The position numbers and the translations under genes are program-made. From the NCBI GenBank assembly GCA_964595575.1, contig CAZQRA010000001.1, positions 78,194 to 142,193 on the forward strand: a stretch of 64,000 bases of DNA. Reading direction: 5' to 3'. The notes under the pieces are model-generated. The model saw nothing but the letters and a program-made list of their open reading frames with translations, made no database searches and was not told where the DNA came from. Positions 40,538-48,493 of this stretch are shown in pieces; positions within the stretch are counted from its first letter, which is position 1, and each line of letters begins with the position of its first letter. Origin of the DNA: PALSA-612 sp964595575. GTDB taxonomy: Bacteria; Actinomycetota; Thermoleophilia; Gaiellales; Gaiellaceae.

Positions 40538-40543
40538 TAGACT
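40538..40543 (+). promoter_or_regulatory. -10 hexamer TAGACT, leaderless start of lipA
   Basis: Ends 7 nt before ATG 40551 in the 46-nt lipB-lipA gap, suggesting lipA can also be transcribed independently. Confidence 0.4.
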
Positions 40544-40550
40544 GGCTTCC

Positions 40551-41504
40551 ATGGAGCGCTCGCTGCCCGTAGCGGGCCGGCCGCGCCGGCCGGAGTGGAT
40601 GAAGGTGCGGGCGCCCAGCCCCGACTCCCGCTACCAAGAGGTGCGCGCCCTGATCCGGGGGCAGCGCCTGCACACGATCTGCGAGGAGGCCCGCTGCCCC
40701 AACATCGGCGAGTGCTGGGGCCGGGGCACGGCCACCTTCCAGATCCTGGGCGACATCTGCACCCGGGCCTGTCGCTACTGCTACGTGACCTCCGGCAAGC
40801 CCACAGGCCCCCCCGACCCCCTCGAGCCGCTGCGCGTGGCCGAGGCGGCCGCGCGGATGGGGCTCAGGCACGTGGTCGTGACCTCGGTCGACCGCGACGA
40901 TCTCCCCGACAAGGGAGCCGGCCAGTACGCGGCCACGATTCGCGCCCTCAAGCGCCGTCTACCGGGGGTGTCGGTGGAGGTGCTGACGCCCGACTTCCTG
41001 GGCTACGAGGAGGAGGCTCTACGCCTGGTCCTGGGCGAGCGGCCGGAGGTGTTCAACCACAACATCGAGACGGTGCGTCGCCTCCATCCCAGGATGCGCG
41101 GGGCCAAGGCCTCCTACGACAAGGCCCTCTGGCTTTTGCGCCGGGCCAAGGAGGTGGCCAACTACCCGCTGCTGACCAAGTCGGGGATCATCGTGGGCCT
41201 GGGCGAGACGAACGAGGAGGTCGTAGAGACGATGCGCGACCTCCGCGGAAGCGGCGTGGACGTCGTCACCATCGGCCAGTACCTACAGCCCTCGCCTAAG
41301 CACGCCCCCATCCACCGCTGGGTGCACCCGGACGAGTTTCGCTTCTTCCGGGAGCAGGGCGAGGCCATGGGCTTCGGCTCCGTCTTCTCGGGGCCCCTCG
41401 TCCGCTCGAGCTACCGGGCCGAGGAGCAGAGGCGGGCGGCCGCGTCGCGTACTGAGGAGGAAGGAGGGCCGCCTGCCGGCGGCCCTCCTTCGGTCAGGAG
41501 CTAA
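40551..41504 (+). CDS. lipA: lipoyl synthase (radical SAM)
   Basis: Inserts two sulfurs into octanoyl-E2 to make lipoyl. 317 residues. The auxiliary-cluster Cys are in CEEARCPNIGECWGRG (C-x4-C-x5-C); the radical-SAM cluster motif is CTRACRYCYV (C-x3-C-x2-C), followed by TSVDRDDLPDKGAGQYA, FNHNIETVRRL and the late Ser of VRSSY (R-S-S-Y) that ligates the auxiliary cluster. The last 20 or so residues after RSSYRAEEQRRAAAS are an unusual Gly/Pro tail encoded by a terminator hairpin (41460-41491). Confidence 0.96.
   Translation: MERSLPVAGRPRRPEWMKVRAPSPDSRYQEVRALIRGQRLHTICEEARCPNIGECWGRGTATFQILGDICTRACRYCYVTSGKPTGPPDPLEPLRVAEAAARMGLRHVVVTSVDRDDLPDKGAGQYAATIRALKRRLPGVSVEVLTPDFLGYEEEALRLVLGERPEVFNHNIETVRRLHPRMRGAKASYDKALWLLRRAKEVANYPLLTKSGIIVGLGETNEEVVETMRDLRGSGVDVVTIGQYLQPSPKHAPIHRWVHPDEFRFFREQGEAMGFGSVFSGPLVRSSYRAEEQRRAAASRTEEEGGPPAGGPPSVRS
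41460..41491. terminator. 14-bp hairpin inside the 3' end of lipA
   Basis: 41460-41473 pairs perfectly with 41478-41491 around TGCC, upstream of the lipA stop (41502-41504). The convergent protease gene ends at 41501. The hairpin can terminate both messages and is translated as a Gly-Gly-Pro-Pro repeat in LipA. Confidence 0.75.
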
Positions 41505-42352
41505 GACTCCAGGAAGGTGGCCAGCCAGTCGAGGTCGTCTTCCTTGTCGATGCGGTAGACCCCGCCTGTGCCGGAACAGGTCTCGTTGAGGCCGAAGGAG
41601 GTAACGCCTGCCAGGGTGCGCGACGTTCCGATGAAGTTCGGGCCTCCCGAGTCGCCGAAGCACGTCCCGCCCGTGTTCGCGTTGTTCGAGACCAGCAGCG
41701 CGAAGTCTCCCACGATGCCGCCGTTGATCTGGTTGAGCTTCGGATACGCCACCATCCGCGTCCGCAGGGCCTGCGTCTTCCACGACGCCCGCAGCGGGAA
41801 GCTCTTTTGGAGCCCGTACCCGACGGCGGTGAAGGTGACGTCCTGCAACCCGCGCTGCCTGGCCAGCCGGTCGAGCTGGTCGAGCTCAGGGAGGCGGCCG
41901 TAGGTGCTCATGTTGACAGGGGGGTCGAGGACGACGACGCCGAGGTCGTGGAGGAAGAACGCGTTCGGGTTATACTCCGGGTGCGTCTGCGGCGTGCCGG
42001 ACGCGTCGCCGGTGCAGGGATAGCCGGTGATGTCCTTGCACCGATTGGGACCATCCGCCGGGTAGCCTGACGCGAGCGGGATCGGGTCGGGGTAGCCTGA
42101 GTCGAACCAGATCGCGACCGTGGCAGCGGGAGCCTCGGTGCAGTGGCCGGCTGTCAGGAACACGGTGGGCGACAGGAGCGTTCCGCTGCAGCGCCAAAGC
42201 GGGTTGCCGCTACTGTCCTTGGCGACCATGAGCCCCACGTACGGGTGACCGTTGCCGTCCGGGACGCCATTCGTGATCGCGCTCGCGGGCGCCGCCAGGA
42301 GGACGAAGGCGGAAGCCGCGAGGGCGATCAGGGGCAGAGGAAAACGTCTCAT
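41501..42352 (-). CDS. secreted trypsin-like (S1) serine protease
   Basis: 283 residues from ATG 42352 (AAGGAGG 5 nt upstream). Signal peptide MRRFPLPLIALAASAFVLLA with cleavage near APASA, then a new N-terminus ITNGVP like the activation peptide of chymotrypsin-fold enzymes. Triad: His in LTAGHCTE, Asp in HDLGVVVLD, Ser in CFGDSGGPNF. Cys residues (CSGTLL/GHC, NRC/YPC, GGTC/ETC) probably form disulfides. Exported; no pro-domain beyond the signal peptide is obvious. Substrate unknown. Confidence 0.92.
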   Translation of the reverse strand: MRRFPLPLIALAASAFVLLAAPASAITNGVPDGNGHPYVGLMVAKDSSGNPLWRCSGTLLSPTVFLTAGHCTEAPAATVAIWFDSGYPDPIPLASGYPADGPNRCKDITGYPCTGDASGTPQTHPEYNPNAFFLHDLGVVVLDPPVNMSTYGRLPELDQLDRLARQRGLQDVTFTAVGYGLQKSFPLRASWKTQALRTRMVAYPKLNQINGGIVGDFALLVSNNANTGGTCFGDSGGPNFIGTSRTLAGVTSFGLNETCSGTGGVYRIDKEDDLDWLATFLES

Positions 42353-42388
42353 CGAGCCTCCTTCCGCCACGGTTGCGACTGAAGCGAG

Positions 42389-43717
42389 CTAGGGGCCGTG
42401 CGGCTTGGCCATGGCCCGGTAGTCGAGGGCCTTGTCCAGGATCTCCTCGGACACCCCCTTGTCGCGGGCGACCTGGCGCAGCGGCCGTCCCGAGGCGGCC
42501 GCCTCCTTGACGATCTCGGTGGCCTTGTCGTAGCCGATGTAGGGGTTGAGGGCGGTCGCCGCCGACAGGGTGAGCTCCGCGTACTCCTCGCACCGCTTGC
42601 GGTTGGCGACGATGCCCTCGACGCACTTGTCGGCGAAGAGCCGGGAGGACGCGGAGAGGAGCTCGATCGACTCGAGCAGGTTCTTGGCCATCATGGGCAC
42701 GAACACGTTGAGCTCGAAGTGCCCCTGGAGGCCGCCGACGGCGATGGCTTGGTCGTTGCCGATCACCTGGGCGGCGACCTGGGTCACTACCTCGGGGATG
42801 ACCGGGTTGACCTTGCCCGGCATGATCGAGCTTCCCTTCTGGAGCTCGGGCAAGAAGATCTCGGTCAGGCCGGCCCGCGGCCCCGAGCCCATCCAGCGGA
42901 TGTCGTTGGCGATCTTGGTCAAGGACACGGCCACGGTCTTGAGCGCCCCCGAGGTCTCCACCAGGCTGTCCCGGGCGGCCGTGGCCTCGAACGGATCGGC
43001 CGGGGGAAAGATGGCAAGACCCGTCTCCTCGCTCAAGCGGGAGCGGACCCGGGCGGCGAACTCGGGATGGGTGTTGAGGCCGGTACCCACGGCGGTGCCG
43101 CCCAGGGGGATCTGGCCCAGGCGGGGGAGGGCGTCCCTGATGCGGGCGATCCCTTGCCGTACCTGGGCGGCGTAGCCGCCGAACTCCTGGCCCAGGGTCA
43201 CCGGCACCGCGTCCATGAGGTGGGTGCGCCCCGACTTGACGACGTCGTCGAATTCCCTCGCCTTGGCCTCCAGCGCGGAAGCGAGCCGCTCCAGAGCGGG
43301 CAAGAGCTCGTTCACGATCTCGTCCAAGGCGGCCAAGTGGACGGCCGAGGGGAAGACGTCGTTGGAGGACTGGCCCATGTTGACGTCGTCGTTGGGGTGG
43401 ACGTCGGGGCCGGCCAGGGCGGCGATCACCTCGTTGGCGTTCATGTTGGAGCTGGTACCGGAGCCGGTCTGGAAGACGTCGACCGGGAACTGGTCGTCGA
43501 GCTCGCCGGCGGCCACTCGGTCGGCAGCGGCGGCGATGCGCTCGGCCTTGTCCGGGTCGAGCAGGCCGAGCTCGGCGTTGACCCGGGCGGCGGCGGCCTT
43601 GATTCGTCCCAGCCAGCGGGCCACAGGAACGGGGATGGGACGACCGGAGACGGGGAAGTTCTCGATCGCCTTGCGGGTCTCCTCCCCCCACAGCTCCTGG
43701 CGCTCAGCCGTGGCCAC
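42389..43717 (-). CDS. fumC: fumarate hydratase, class II
   Basis: Iron-independent hydration of fumarate to malate in the TCA cycle. 442 residues: FQTGSGTSSNMNANEVIA (substrate-binding Ser/Asn), HPNDDVNMGQSSNDVFPSAVH, SGRTHLMDAVPVTLGQEFGGY (catalytic His), GTAVGTGLNTHPEF and the family signature GSSIMPGKVNPVIPE. GTG start with TAGACT 7 nt upstream, so transcription is probably leaderless and independent of fprA. Confidence 0.96.
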   Translation of the reverse strand: MATAERQELWGEETRKAIENFPVSGRPIPVPVARWLGRIKAAAARVNAELGLLDPDKAERIAAAADRVAAGELDDQFPVDVFQTGSGTSSNMNANEVIAALAGPDVHPNDDVNMGQSSNDVFPSAVHLAALDEIVNELLPALERLASALEAKAREFDDVVKSGRTHLMDAVPVTLGQEFGGYAAQVRQGIARIRDALPRLGQIPLGGTAVGTGLNTHPEFAARVRSRLSEETGLAIFPPADPFEATAARDSLVETSGALKTVAVSLTKIANDIRWMGSGPRAGLTEIFLPELQKGSSIMPGKVNPVIPEVVTQVAAQVIGNDQAIAVGGLQGHFELNVFVPMMAKNLLESIELLSASSRLFADKCVEGIVANRKRCEEYAELTLSAATALNPYIGYDKATEIVKEAAASGRPLRQVARDKGVSEEILDKALDYRAMAKPHGP

Positions 43718-43724
43718 GGCAGGG

Positions 43725-43730
43725 AGTCTA
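43725..43730 (-). promoter_or_regulatory. -10 hexamer TAGACT, leaderless start of fumC
   Basis: Seven nt before the GTG at 43717 on the minus strand. Confidence 0.45.
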
Positions 43731-43764
43731 GCCCAGCCCGGTCGAGCCCGGTGATCAGGATCGA

Positions 43765-45135
43765 CTAGGCTCGGGCGGCGGCCAAGAGCTCCTCCCAGGT
43801 GCAGAGCTTGACGCGGGGCCGGCCTAGGGGCTCGCCCCGGGCCCGCTCGAGGGCGTCGATCGCCTCCCAGCCGGCGTAGGTCACGACCTCCACGCCCCGC
43901 TCGGCGAGGAGGGCGTCGACTGCCTGGGACGAGGTCTCGTGCTCGGGCAAAAGGCCACCGCGGGCGTCCTCGAGCAGGGCTTCCACCGTCTCGGAGGCAT
44001 CCTTCTTGTTGGTGCCGATGACCCCGGTCGGGCCCCGCTTGATCCAGCCCGCGCAGTAGAGGCCGGGGATGGGGTGGCCGCTCTCGTCTAGCACCCGGCC
44101 CCGCCGGTTGGGGATGGTGCCGCTGCCCTCGTCGAAGGGGGCTCCAGGGATGGGCAGGCCGTGGTAGCCGATGCTGCGGAAGACGATGCCGCAGGGGAGC
44201 ACCTCCCGCTCGCCGGTAGGGACCGCGCGCACCCGCCCGTCCTCGCCGGCCTGAAGCTCGTTTCGCTCCAGCTCGATCGCCTCCACCCGCTCGCGCCCCA
44301 GGATCGCCACAGGCGAGCGGCGGAACCGAAACACGATCCGCCGCGGCCTCCCTGCCGGCGGCCGGCCGGCGTACTCCCGGAGGACCTCGAGGTTGCGGCG
44401 GGCGGTGGCGTCGTGCTCGAGCGCGGTCTGGCTGGCAGGGTCGAGCTCGAGCTCGGCCGGGTCGACCACGACGTCGGCACCCTGCAGGTCGCCCAGCTCC
44501 TTGAGCTCGGGAGTGGTGAAGGCAGCCTGGGCCGGCCCCCGCCGGCCCACGACCACGATCTCCCGGATGCCGGCGGAGACGATGGCCTCGATGGAGGCGT
44601 CGGTGGCGTCGGTGGGACGAAGCTCCTCCTCGGTCAAAGCCAGCATGCGGGCCACGTCCAAGGCCACGTTGCCGTTGCCGATGACCACCGCCCTCTCGAC
44701 GGCGAGGTCGAAAGAGAGGTGCTGGAAGTCGGGGTGGCCGTTGTACCAGGCTACGAGCTCGGTGGCGGCCCAGGAGCCCGGCAGGTCCTCCCCGGGGATG
44801 CCGAGGCGGCGGTCGGTCTGGGCCCCCACGGCGTACACCACCGCGTCGTAGAGGCGGAGGAGGTCCTGGTGGGAGAGGTCGCGCCCGGCCTCCACGTTGC
44901 CCAGGAAGCGGAACCCAGGCTGCTTGGCGATCTTCTCGAACGCCCGCGACACCGACTTGATGTTGGGGTGGTCGGGGGCCACCCCCAGGCGGACGAGTCC
45001 CCAGGGAGTAGGCAGCCGCTCGATCATGTCCACCTCGACTGGGGGCTCGGTGCTGGAGAGGAGAGCCCCGGCAGCGTAGAACCCGGCCGGCCCCGAGCCG
45101 ACCACGGCCACGCGCAGGCGTCCGTCCGAGGTCAC
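43765..45135 (-). CDS. fprA: ferredoxin/flavodoxin-NADP+ reductase, adrenodoxin-reductase type (FprA-like)
   Basis: FAD enzyme exchanging electrons between NADPH and ferredoxin. 456 residues: FAD-binding VAVVGSGPAGFYAAGALL, PTPWGLVRLGVAPDHPNIKSV, AVGAQTDRRLGIPGEDLPGSW, NADP-binding VVIGNGNVALDVARML and VVGRRGPAQAAFT, and the C-terminal YCAGWIKRGPTGVIGTNKKD typical of adrenodoxin reductase and Mycobacterium FprA. No N-terminal ferredoxin domain. It could feed electrons to Fe-S assembly; erpA lies next to it. GTG start. Confidence 0.93.
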   Translation of the reverse strand: MTSDGRLRVAVVGSGPAGFYAAGALLSSTEPPVEVDMIERLPTPWGLVRLGVAPDHPNIKSVSRAFEKIAKQPGFRFLGNVEAGRDLSHQDLLRLYDAVVYAVGAQTDRRLGIPGEDLPGSWAATELVAWYNGHPDFQHLSFDLAVERAVVIGNGNVALDVARMLALTEEELRPTDATDASIEAIVSAGIREIVVVGRRGPAQAAFTTPELKELGDLQGADVVVDPAELELDPASQTALEHDATARRNLEVLREYAGRPPAGRPRRIVFRFRRSPVAILGRERVEAIELERNELQAGEDGRVRAVPTGEREVLPCGIVFRSIGYHGLPIPGAPFDEGSGTIPNRRGRVLDESGHPIPGLYCAGWIKRGPTGVIGTNKKDASETVEALLEDARGGLLPEHETSSQAVDALLAERGVEVVTYAGWEAIDALERARGEPLGRPRVKLCTWEELLAAARA

Positions 45136-45142
45136 GAGGACG

Positions 45143-45148
45143 ATCCTA
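45143..45148 (-). promoter_or_regulatory. -10 hexamer TAGGAT, leaderless start of fprA
   Basis: Seven nt before the GTG at 45135, inside the 36-nt gap after erpA. Confidence 0.4.
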
Positions 45149-45171
45149 CGGCGCTCGGCGAGAGGCCGCGC

Positions 45172-45582
45172 TCAGAACGAGCCGCAGCCCGAGCCGCAGC
45201 CGTAGCCGGCCTCGGGGGCCTCGCCCTCGGCCACCTGGAAGGAGTGGCCGCACCCGCAGGAGGCGACGACGTTCGGGTTCTCGATCTTGAAGCCCGCCTC
45301 CTGGATCGTCTCTACGAAGTCGATGGTGGAGCCGCGCAGGTAGGGAGCGCTCCAGGGATCGACCACGATGGTTACCCCGTGCGACTCCAGCTCGTGGTCG
45401 CCTTCCTGGGGGCCTCGGTCGAAGCCGAGTGCGTACTCGAACCCCGAGCAACCTCCGCCCTGCACCGCCACCCGTAGCACCTCGGCCTCGCCGGCGGGCT
45501 CCTGGGCCTGGAGCTGCTTGATCTTGGCGGCTGCGCTCTCGGTGAGGGAGACCAGCGTCTCCCGGCTCTCCAAGGTCTCCAT
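45172..45582 (-). CDS. erpA: iron-sulfur cluster insertion protein (ErpA/HesB/IscA family)
   Basis: A-type Fe-S carrier delivering clusters to enzymes such as complex I and LipA. 136 residues from ATG 45582: LTESAAAKIKQL, RVAVQGGGCSGFEYALGF with the first conserved Cys, FVETIQEAGFKIENPNV and the paired SCGCGHSFQV. After the canonical end a short tail GYGCGSGCGSF adds two more Cys. TACTAT ends 6 nt before the ATG. Divergent from nuoA, with a 160-bp regulatory gap. Confidence 0.94.
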   Translation of the reverse strand: METLESRETLVSLTESAAAKIKQLQAQEPAGEAEVLRVAVQGGGCSGFEYALGFDRGPQEGDHELESHGVTIVVDPWSAPYLRGSTIDFVETIQEAGFKIENPNVVASCGCGHSFQVAEGEAPEAGYGCGSGCGSF

Positions 45583-45588
45583 GCGGCC

Positions 45589-45594
45589 ATAGTA
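45589..45594 (-). promoter_or_regulatory. -10 hexamer TACTAT, leaderless start of erpA
   Basis: A near-consensus -10, 6 nt before ATG 45582 on the minus strand. Confidence 0.55.
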
Positions 45595-45704
45595 CCAGCC
45601 GCCATGGCGGCCGCGAAGGCGGCGGAGGCTTCGGCTTGTAACAGCAGTATCTCTCACGCGGAAAGGGTTTGCCGCTTTCCTCGTGCAGGGTCTGCGTTTC
45701 CTGG

Positions 45705-45710
45705 TAGTTT
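45705..45710 (+). promoter_or_regulatory. possible -10 (TAGTTT) of the nuo operon
   Basis: TAGTTT in the 160-bp erpA-nuoA gap would give a leader of about 25 nt that contains the ribosome-binding site CAGGAGGGGG before GTG 45743. No convincing -35 is seen. Confidence 0.3.
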
Positions 45711-45742
45711 CCGACAGGACGATCCAGGAGGGGGTATCGCGG

Positions 45743-46105
45743 GTGCTGGAAAGCTGGCTTCCGTTCCTGATCTACGCGCTCTTTGCAGCCGCTATCCCGG
45801 CGTCGATGCTGGTCATGTCGTTCGTCTTCTCGACCCGGCCCAAGGCCCGCACCCGGGCGCGTGGCATCCCCTTCGAGTCGGGGGTCTCCCAGGGTCCCCC
45901 TCCCACGCAGCGGTTCACGATCAGCTTCTACCTCACCGCCATGCTCTTCATCGTGTTCGACATCGAGGTCGTGTTCCTCTACCCGCTGGCGGTGATCCTG
46001 GACGAGCTGGGCTGGTTCGGCCTGGTCGAGCTGGTCGTGTTCGTGGGCATCCTGGCCCTGGGCTACGTGTACGTCTGGCGCAAGAGGGCGCTGGAGTGGC
46101 AGTAG
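45743..46105 (+). CDS. nuoA: NADH-quinone oxidoreductase subunit A
   Basis: Small membrane subunit of complex I. 120 residues with three helices (about 6-27, 61-80, 86-107), the conserved loop FESGVSQGPPPTQRFTISFY and IVFDIEVVFLYP. GTG 45743 is preferred because CAGGAGGGGG lies 9 nt upstream and the length suits the family; GTG 45683 would add 20 unconserved residues. First gene of the complete 14-gene operon nuoA-N, in the standard order with no insertions. Confidence 0.94.
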   Translation: MLESWLPFLIYALFAAAIPASMLVMSFVFSTRPKARTRARGIPFESGVSQGPPPTQRFTISFYLTAMLFIVFDIEVVFLYPLAVILDELGWFGLVELVVFVGILALGYVYVWRKRALEWQ

Positions 46106-46677
46106 GGGCACGGCGACTGCGCGAGGCGGGGCTTCGCTCCGAGCGCCTCCTGTGGCCCGACAAGGGGCCGGGGGTGTTCGAGCGGGAGGTGGCCCGCCTC
46201 GAGGAGCGGCTGCTCCTCACCACCCTGGAGCGGGCGGTGGCGTGGGCCCAGTCCAAGTCCATGTGGCCGGACACCTTCGGGCTTGCCTGCTGCGCGATCG
46301 AGATGATGTCGATCGTCTCCTCCCGCTACGACATCGCCCGCTTCGGCATGGAGGCCTTCCGCGCCTCCCCCCGCCAGGCCGATCTCCTCATCGTCTCCGG
46401 TCGGGTGGTGCACAAGATGGCGGCTCCCCTGCGCCAGATCTACGACCAGATGCTGGAGCCGAAGTGGGTGATCGCCATGGGCGCCTGCGCCTCCTCGGGG
46501 GGCATGTTCAACAACTACACGACCCTCCAGGGCGTGGACAAGATCGTGCCCGTGGACGTCCACGTCCCCGGCTGTCCCCCTCGCCCGGAGGCGCTCATGG
46601 AGGGGATCATCCGCCTCCACGAGAAGGTCCAGGCGGGGGTGCCCCCGGCCTACGAGATTCGAGGGGTGGCCGAGTGA
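46096..46677 (+). CDS. nuoB: NADH-quinone oxidoreductase subunit B
   Basis: Carries cluster N2, which reduces quinone. 193 residues from GTG 46096, overlapping nuoA by 10 nt. N2 ligands are visible: tandem Cys in FGLACCAIEMM, Cys in GACASSGGMFNNY and Cys in VHVPGCPPRPEAL. The quinone-site region includes SSRYDIARFGMEAFRASPRQADLL. Confidence 0.96.
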   Translation: MAVGARRLREAGLRSERLLWPDKGPGVFEREVARLEERLLLTTLERAVAWAQSKSMWPDTFGLACCAIEMMSIVSSRYDIARFGMEAFRASPRQADLLIVSGRVVHKMAAPLRQIYDQMLEPKWVIAMGACASSGGMFNNYTTLQGVDKIVPVDVHVPGCPPRPEALMEGIIRLHEKVQAGVPPAYEIRGVAE

Positions 46678-47231
46678 CGGTCTTCGCCTCCGTGCCCGGG
46701 CTGGTGGAGGAGAAGGAGGCCCACGGCGAGACGACCCTCGTAGTCGATCCCGCCCGGGTGGTCGAGGCCTGTCTCTACCTCCGCGACGAGCTCGGCTTCA
46801 ACTTCCTCTCCGACCTCTCCGCCGTCGACTACCTGGGCTGGGGGGAGCGGCCGGTAGCCGGGTACTACGGGACCGCCGGGGGGCGCGACATCAACTCCCC
46901 GGGGACGGCCGCCCTCGGTCGCCTGCCCCAGCCCAAGCCCAAGCGCTTCTGCGTCAACTACCACCTCCTCCGCCTGCGCTCGGGGGCGCGCGAGGCGCCG
47001 CGGGTGCGGGTGCAGGTCTTCGTCGACGAGGGCGAGGCTGTGCCCAGCGTGGTCGGGGTGTGGCCCACCGCCGACTGGCACGAGCGGGAGGCCTTCGACC
47101 TCATGGGGATCCGATTCCAGGGCCACCCCAACCTGTGTCGGATCATCATGCCCGACGACTGGGAGGGCCATCCCCTGCGCAAGGACTACCCGCTCGGGGG
47201 AGAGCCGGTGCGCTTCTCGGAGGAGGAGTGA
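46674..47231 (+). CDS. nuoC: NADH-quinone oxidoreductase subunit C
   Basis: 30-kDa-type peripheral subunit of complex I. 185 residues from GTG 46674, which overlaps the nuoB stop as GTGA. Signature TADWHEREAFDLMGIRFQGHPNL followed by MPDDWEGHPLRKDYPLGG. A basic/Pro segment (LPQPKPKRFCV) is inserted where many NuoC proteins have a short turn. Not fused to NuoD. Confidence 0.95.
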   Translation: MTVFASVPGLVEEKEAHGETTLVVDPARVVEACLYLRDELGFNFLSDLSAVDYLGWGERPVAGYYGTAGGRDINSPGTAALGRLPQPKPKRFCVNYHLLRLRSGAREAPRVRVQVFVDEGEAVPSVVGVWPTADWHEREAFDLMGIRFQGHPNLCRIIMPDDWEGHPLRKDYPLGGEPVRFSEEE

Positions 47232-48493
47232 TGGCGGTCGCCGCCGAGCGCCCGCGGATCTACGAGGGCTCGCGCATCCCGAGGCCCGTCCCCACCATCC
47301 TCGAGCCCTCCGCCCAAGCCGTGGAGACGGGCGACATCCTGGAGGTCAACTTCGGGCCCAACCACCCCTCGACCCACGGCGTCCTCCGCCTGGTCGTCCA
47401 GCTCGACGGGGAGCGGGTGGTGGGCCTGCGGGCGGTCATCGGTTACCTGCACACCGGCTTCGAGAAGACCATGGAGCACAAGAGCTGGTGGAAGGCCATC
47501 CCCTACCCCGCCCGCATGGACTACCTCTCCTTCCAGGCCAACGAGCTCGCCTTCGTGATGGCCATCGAGAAGCTGCTCGGGCTGGAGGTCCCGCCCAAGG
47601 CGGTGTGGATGCGGACGCTCCTGTGCGAGCTCAACCGCATCCACTCCCACCTCGTGTGGTTGGGAACGTCGGCCCTCGAGCTGGGGGCGATCTCGCCCTT
47701 CTGGTACACGTTCCGCGAGCGCGACCGCATCCTCGACCTGTTCGAGATGGTGGGGGGGACGCGCATGCACACCCGCTACTTCCAGGTGGGTGGCCTGGCC
47801 GAGGACATCCCCCGCGGCTTCTTCCCTGCCTGCCGGGAGCTGTGTCGGGTGATGCCCAAGGCGATCGACGACTACGAGGCCATGCTCGACCAGAACGAGA
47901 TCTGGCTAGCTCGGACGAGGGGCATCGGGCTGCTCTCGGCCGAGGACGCCATCGCCCTCGGCCAGTCGGGGCCGGTGCTCAGGGCCTCCGGGGTCGACTG
48001 GGACCTGCGGCGGGCCCAGCCTTACCTCGCCTACCCCGAGGTCGAGTTCGAGGTGCCCGTGCGCTACGGGGGCGACGTCTACGACCGGTACAAGGTGCGC
48101 ATGGAGGAGATGCGCCAGTCCACCCGCATCGTCGAGCAGTGCCTGGAGGGAATGCCGGGAGGGGCCTGGATCTGCGACGAGCGCAAGGTGGTGCTGCCTC
48201 CCCGGGAGGAGCTCCACACCTCGATGGAGTCGCTCATCCACCACTTCAAGATCGTCACCGAGGGCTACTCCGTCCCCGAGGGAGAGGTCTACGTGGCGGT
48301 CGAGTCGGCCCGAGGGGAGTTCGGCTGTTACGTCTGCTCCGAGGGAGGCCCGCGGCCGTGGCGGGTTCGCTTCCGGGCGCCGAGCTTCGTGGCCCTGGAG
48401 GCAACCGCGACCTGCATGCGCGATGCCCTGGTGGCCGACATGATCGCCATCGTGGGGTCTTTGGACACGGTGATGGGGGAGGTGGACCGCTGA
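47231..48493 (+). CDS. nuoD: NADH-quinone oxidoreductase subunit D
   Basis: 49-kDa-type subunit forming the quinone cavity with NuoB. 420 residues: NFGPNHPSTHGVLRLVVQLDGE (quinone-site His), GYLHTGFEKTMEHKSW, PYPARMDYLSF, EMVGGTRMHTRYFQVGG, PYLAYPEVEFEVPV and the C-terminal region ending DTVMGEVDR. ATG overlaps the nuoC stop by one base. Confidence 0.97.
   Translation: MAVAAERPRIYEGSRIPRPVPTILEPSAQAVETGDILEVNFGPNHPSTHGVLRLVVQLDGERVVGLRAVIGYLHTGFEKTMEHKSWWKAIPYPARMDYLSFQANELAFVMAIEKLLGLEVPPKAVWMRTLLCELNRIHSHLVWLGTSALELGAISPFWYTFRERDRILDLFEMVGGTRMHTRYFQVGGLAEDIPRGFFPACRELCRVMPKAIDDYEAMLDQNEIWLARTRGIGLLSAEDAIALGQSGPVLRASGVDWDLRRAQPYLAYPEVEFEVPVRYGGDVYDRYKVRMEEMRQSTRIVEQCLEGMPGGAWICDERKVVLPPREELHTSMESLIHHFKIVTEGYSVPEGEVYVAVESARGEFGCYVCSEGGPRPWRVRFRAPSFVALEATATCMRDALVADMIAIVGSLDTVMGEVDR

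Noticed and set aside
43004..44500. Long plus-strand frames opposite fumC and fprA
   Set aside because: No recognisable domains, and their minus-strand partners are unambiguous enzymes.
45655..45682. GGAAAG-N9-CTTTCC inverted repeat upstream of nuoA as an operator
   Set aside because: Six-bp arms are expected by chance and nothing else supports a binding site.
45604..46095. Upstream extensions of nuoB, nuoC, nuoD, nuoE, nuoG, nuoM and similar genes into their neighbours
   Set aside because: In each case the extra part is a shifted-frame reading of the preceding nuo gene; starts with stop/start overlap fit the family lengths.
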